Source of the DNA: Spirodela intermedia
Taxonomy: Eukaryota > Streptophyta > Magnoliopsida > Alismatales > Araceae
Length of the DNA: 64,000 nucleotides
Reading direction: 5' to 3'
Assembly: GCA_902729315.2 (NCBI GenBank)
Contig: LR746266.1
Location: 4,598,759 to 4,662,758, forward strand
Positions within the stretch are counted from its first letter, which is position 1, and each line of letters opens with the position of its first letter. Shown here in pieces: positions 63,433 to 64,000 of the stretch. The notes under the pieces were generated by a model. The model saw nothing but the letters and a program-made list of their open reading frames with translations, was not told where the DNA came from and did no database searches. A program made the position numbers and the translations under genes.

Positions 63433-64000
63433 TGATCAAAAGAAAGGCAAGTGCCACCCAGAAAATCACTTGAATCGGTCGGCCATACTGAATCTGATAT
63501 TGTGACCTCTGAAGCTGTCTCTGGAAAGTTCCAATGCATCCATAAATCTGCTTGTCGTATGATTCATCACCACAGTCACTGAGACAGCTCTTACCCTTTT
63601 CACAGAATGTGTCGAGGTCCTTCAATTCAAAAATTCACCATTAGATGTCATCAATTGCGGCCAACCCTTTTGTGATAACCAATGAAAATGAACATAGAGC
63701 ATAACAAGTTGACGACCTACCTGGCTGTACTGATTGGTTTTCAGGGGTATGGAATCTGAAGTGTGATGTTGATCACTGCCTTTCCATTTCCGGAAGCCAT
63801 TCTTAACCCACTTAATCCTCCATGTTGACTCTGCAGCCATTGACAGTCCTGAGAAACTTAGGACTTTTGGAGGTGGCATATCAGGCCGCTCATTCAAAGA
63901 TCTCCGCGGGGAATCTTCATTTGAAATTGAACTCTTCCACGTCCCCAAATCCGCACCAACACTTGCTGCTCTGCGATGCCCGTGTTTCCTCTCCTCCCGG
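63433..64000 (-). CDS. Partial gene, unidentified membrane protein (two exons seen)
   Basis: The gene is cut by the right edge. The first visible exon ends at 63721 (CAG|GTAGGT); the next is 63619-63433 (acceptor TTGAAG, donor ATCA|GTAAGT). Joined in phase 0 they code at least 150 residues. A basic Arg/His/Ser start leads to PPPKVLSFSGLSMAAESTWR, then IPLKTNQYSQ, then a Cys-rich stretch CEKGKSCLSDCGDESYDKQI. Conserved-looking basic/aromatic sequence ends in the hydrophobic segment VIFWVALAFLLI, which looks like a membrane span. I do not recognise the family. The good splice sites, even codon texture and paired Cys residues argue for a real gene. At least one more exon must lie to the left. 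Confidence 0.6.

Overview
This is nuclear DNA from a flowering plant. It has spliceosomal GT-AG introns, plastid-targeted and pentatricopeptide proteins, a lysine-rich arabinogalactan protein, the karrikin receptor KAI2, the TPR immune regulator SRFR1, a PRISE/VEP1-type enone reductase, and decayed Ty1/copia, Ty3/gypsy and LINE remains. Several intron-poor genes are strongly GC-rich (KAI2, PRISE, the arabinogalactan protein, the Ser-rich protein at 53.0 kb). SRFR1 and the intergenic DNA are AT-rich. That contrast is common in monocots and some early-diverging angiosperms, but I cannot name a species.

Layout. 73-2221 (-): two-exon SWIB-domain plastid protein. 3297-4675 (+): lysine-rich arabinogalactan protein with a short second exon carrying the GPI signal. 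5611-8133 (-): intronless P-class PPR protein. 8514-10294 (+): ribosomal protein eL38, sharing a compact two-way promoter with the PPR gene. 11627-12923 (-): intact PRISE reductase. 13480-14711: gypsy integrase/chromodomain/LTR remnant. 14709-22800: a decayed second copy of the same block (eL38 pseudogene, PRISE pseudogene, gypsy remnant) with extra insertions. 22800-23520: a short PRISE-flank scrap, then a TTGAC-rich tandem array. 23600-46402 (-): SRFR1, which I could join exon by exon into 23 phase-consistent exons coding 997 aa; its introns hold copia, LINE and LTR scraps. 48816-50350 (-): KAI2. 53021-54067 (+): uncharacterised Ser-rich protein. 56151-60650 (+): heavily mutated gypsy element with both LTR remnants. 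63433-64000 (-): 5'-truncated gene for an unidentified membrane protein running off the right edge.

The genes do not form a pathway. The most informative structure is the 9.1-22.8 kb tandem segmental duplication. Its second copy lost the NADPH-binding half of PRISE through an in-frame deletion between 9-bp direct repeats. Both copies end at the same point inside a truncated gypsy LTR, but each joins to a different host sequence there. I found no clear sign of a wholly new molecular system.
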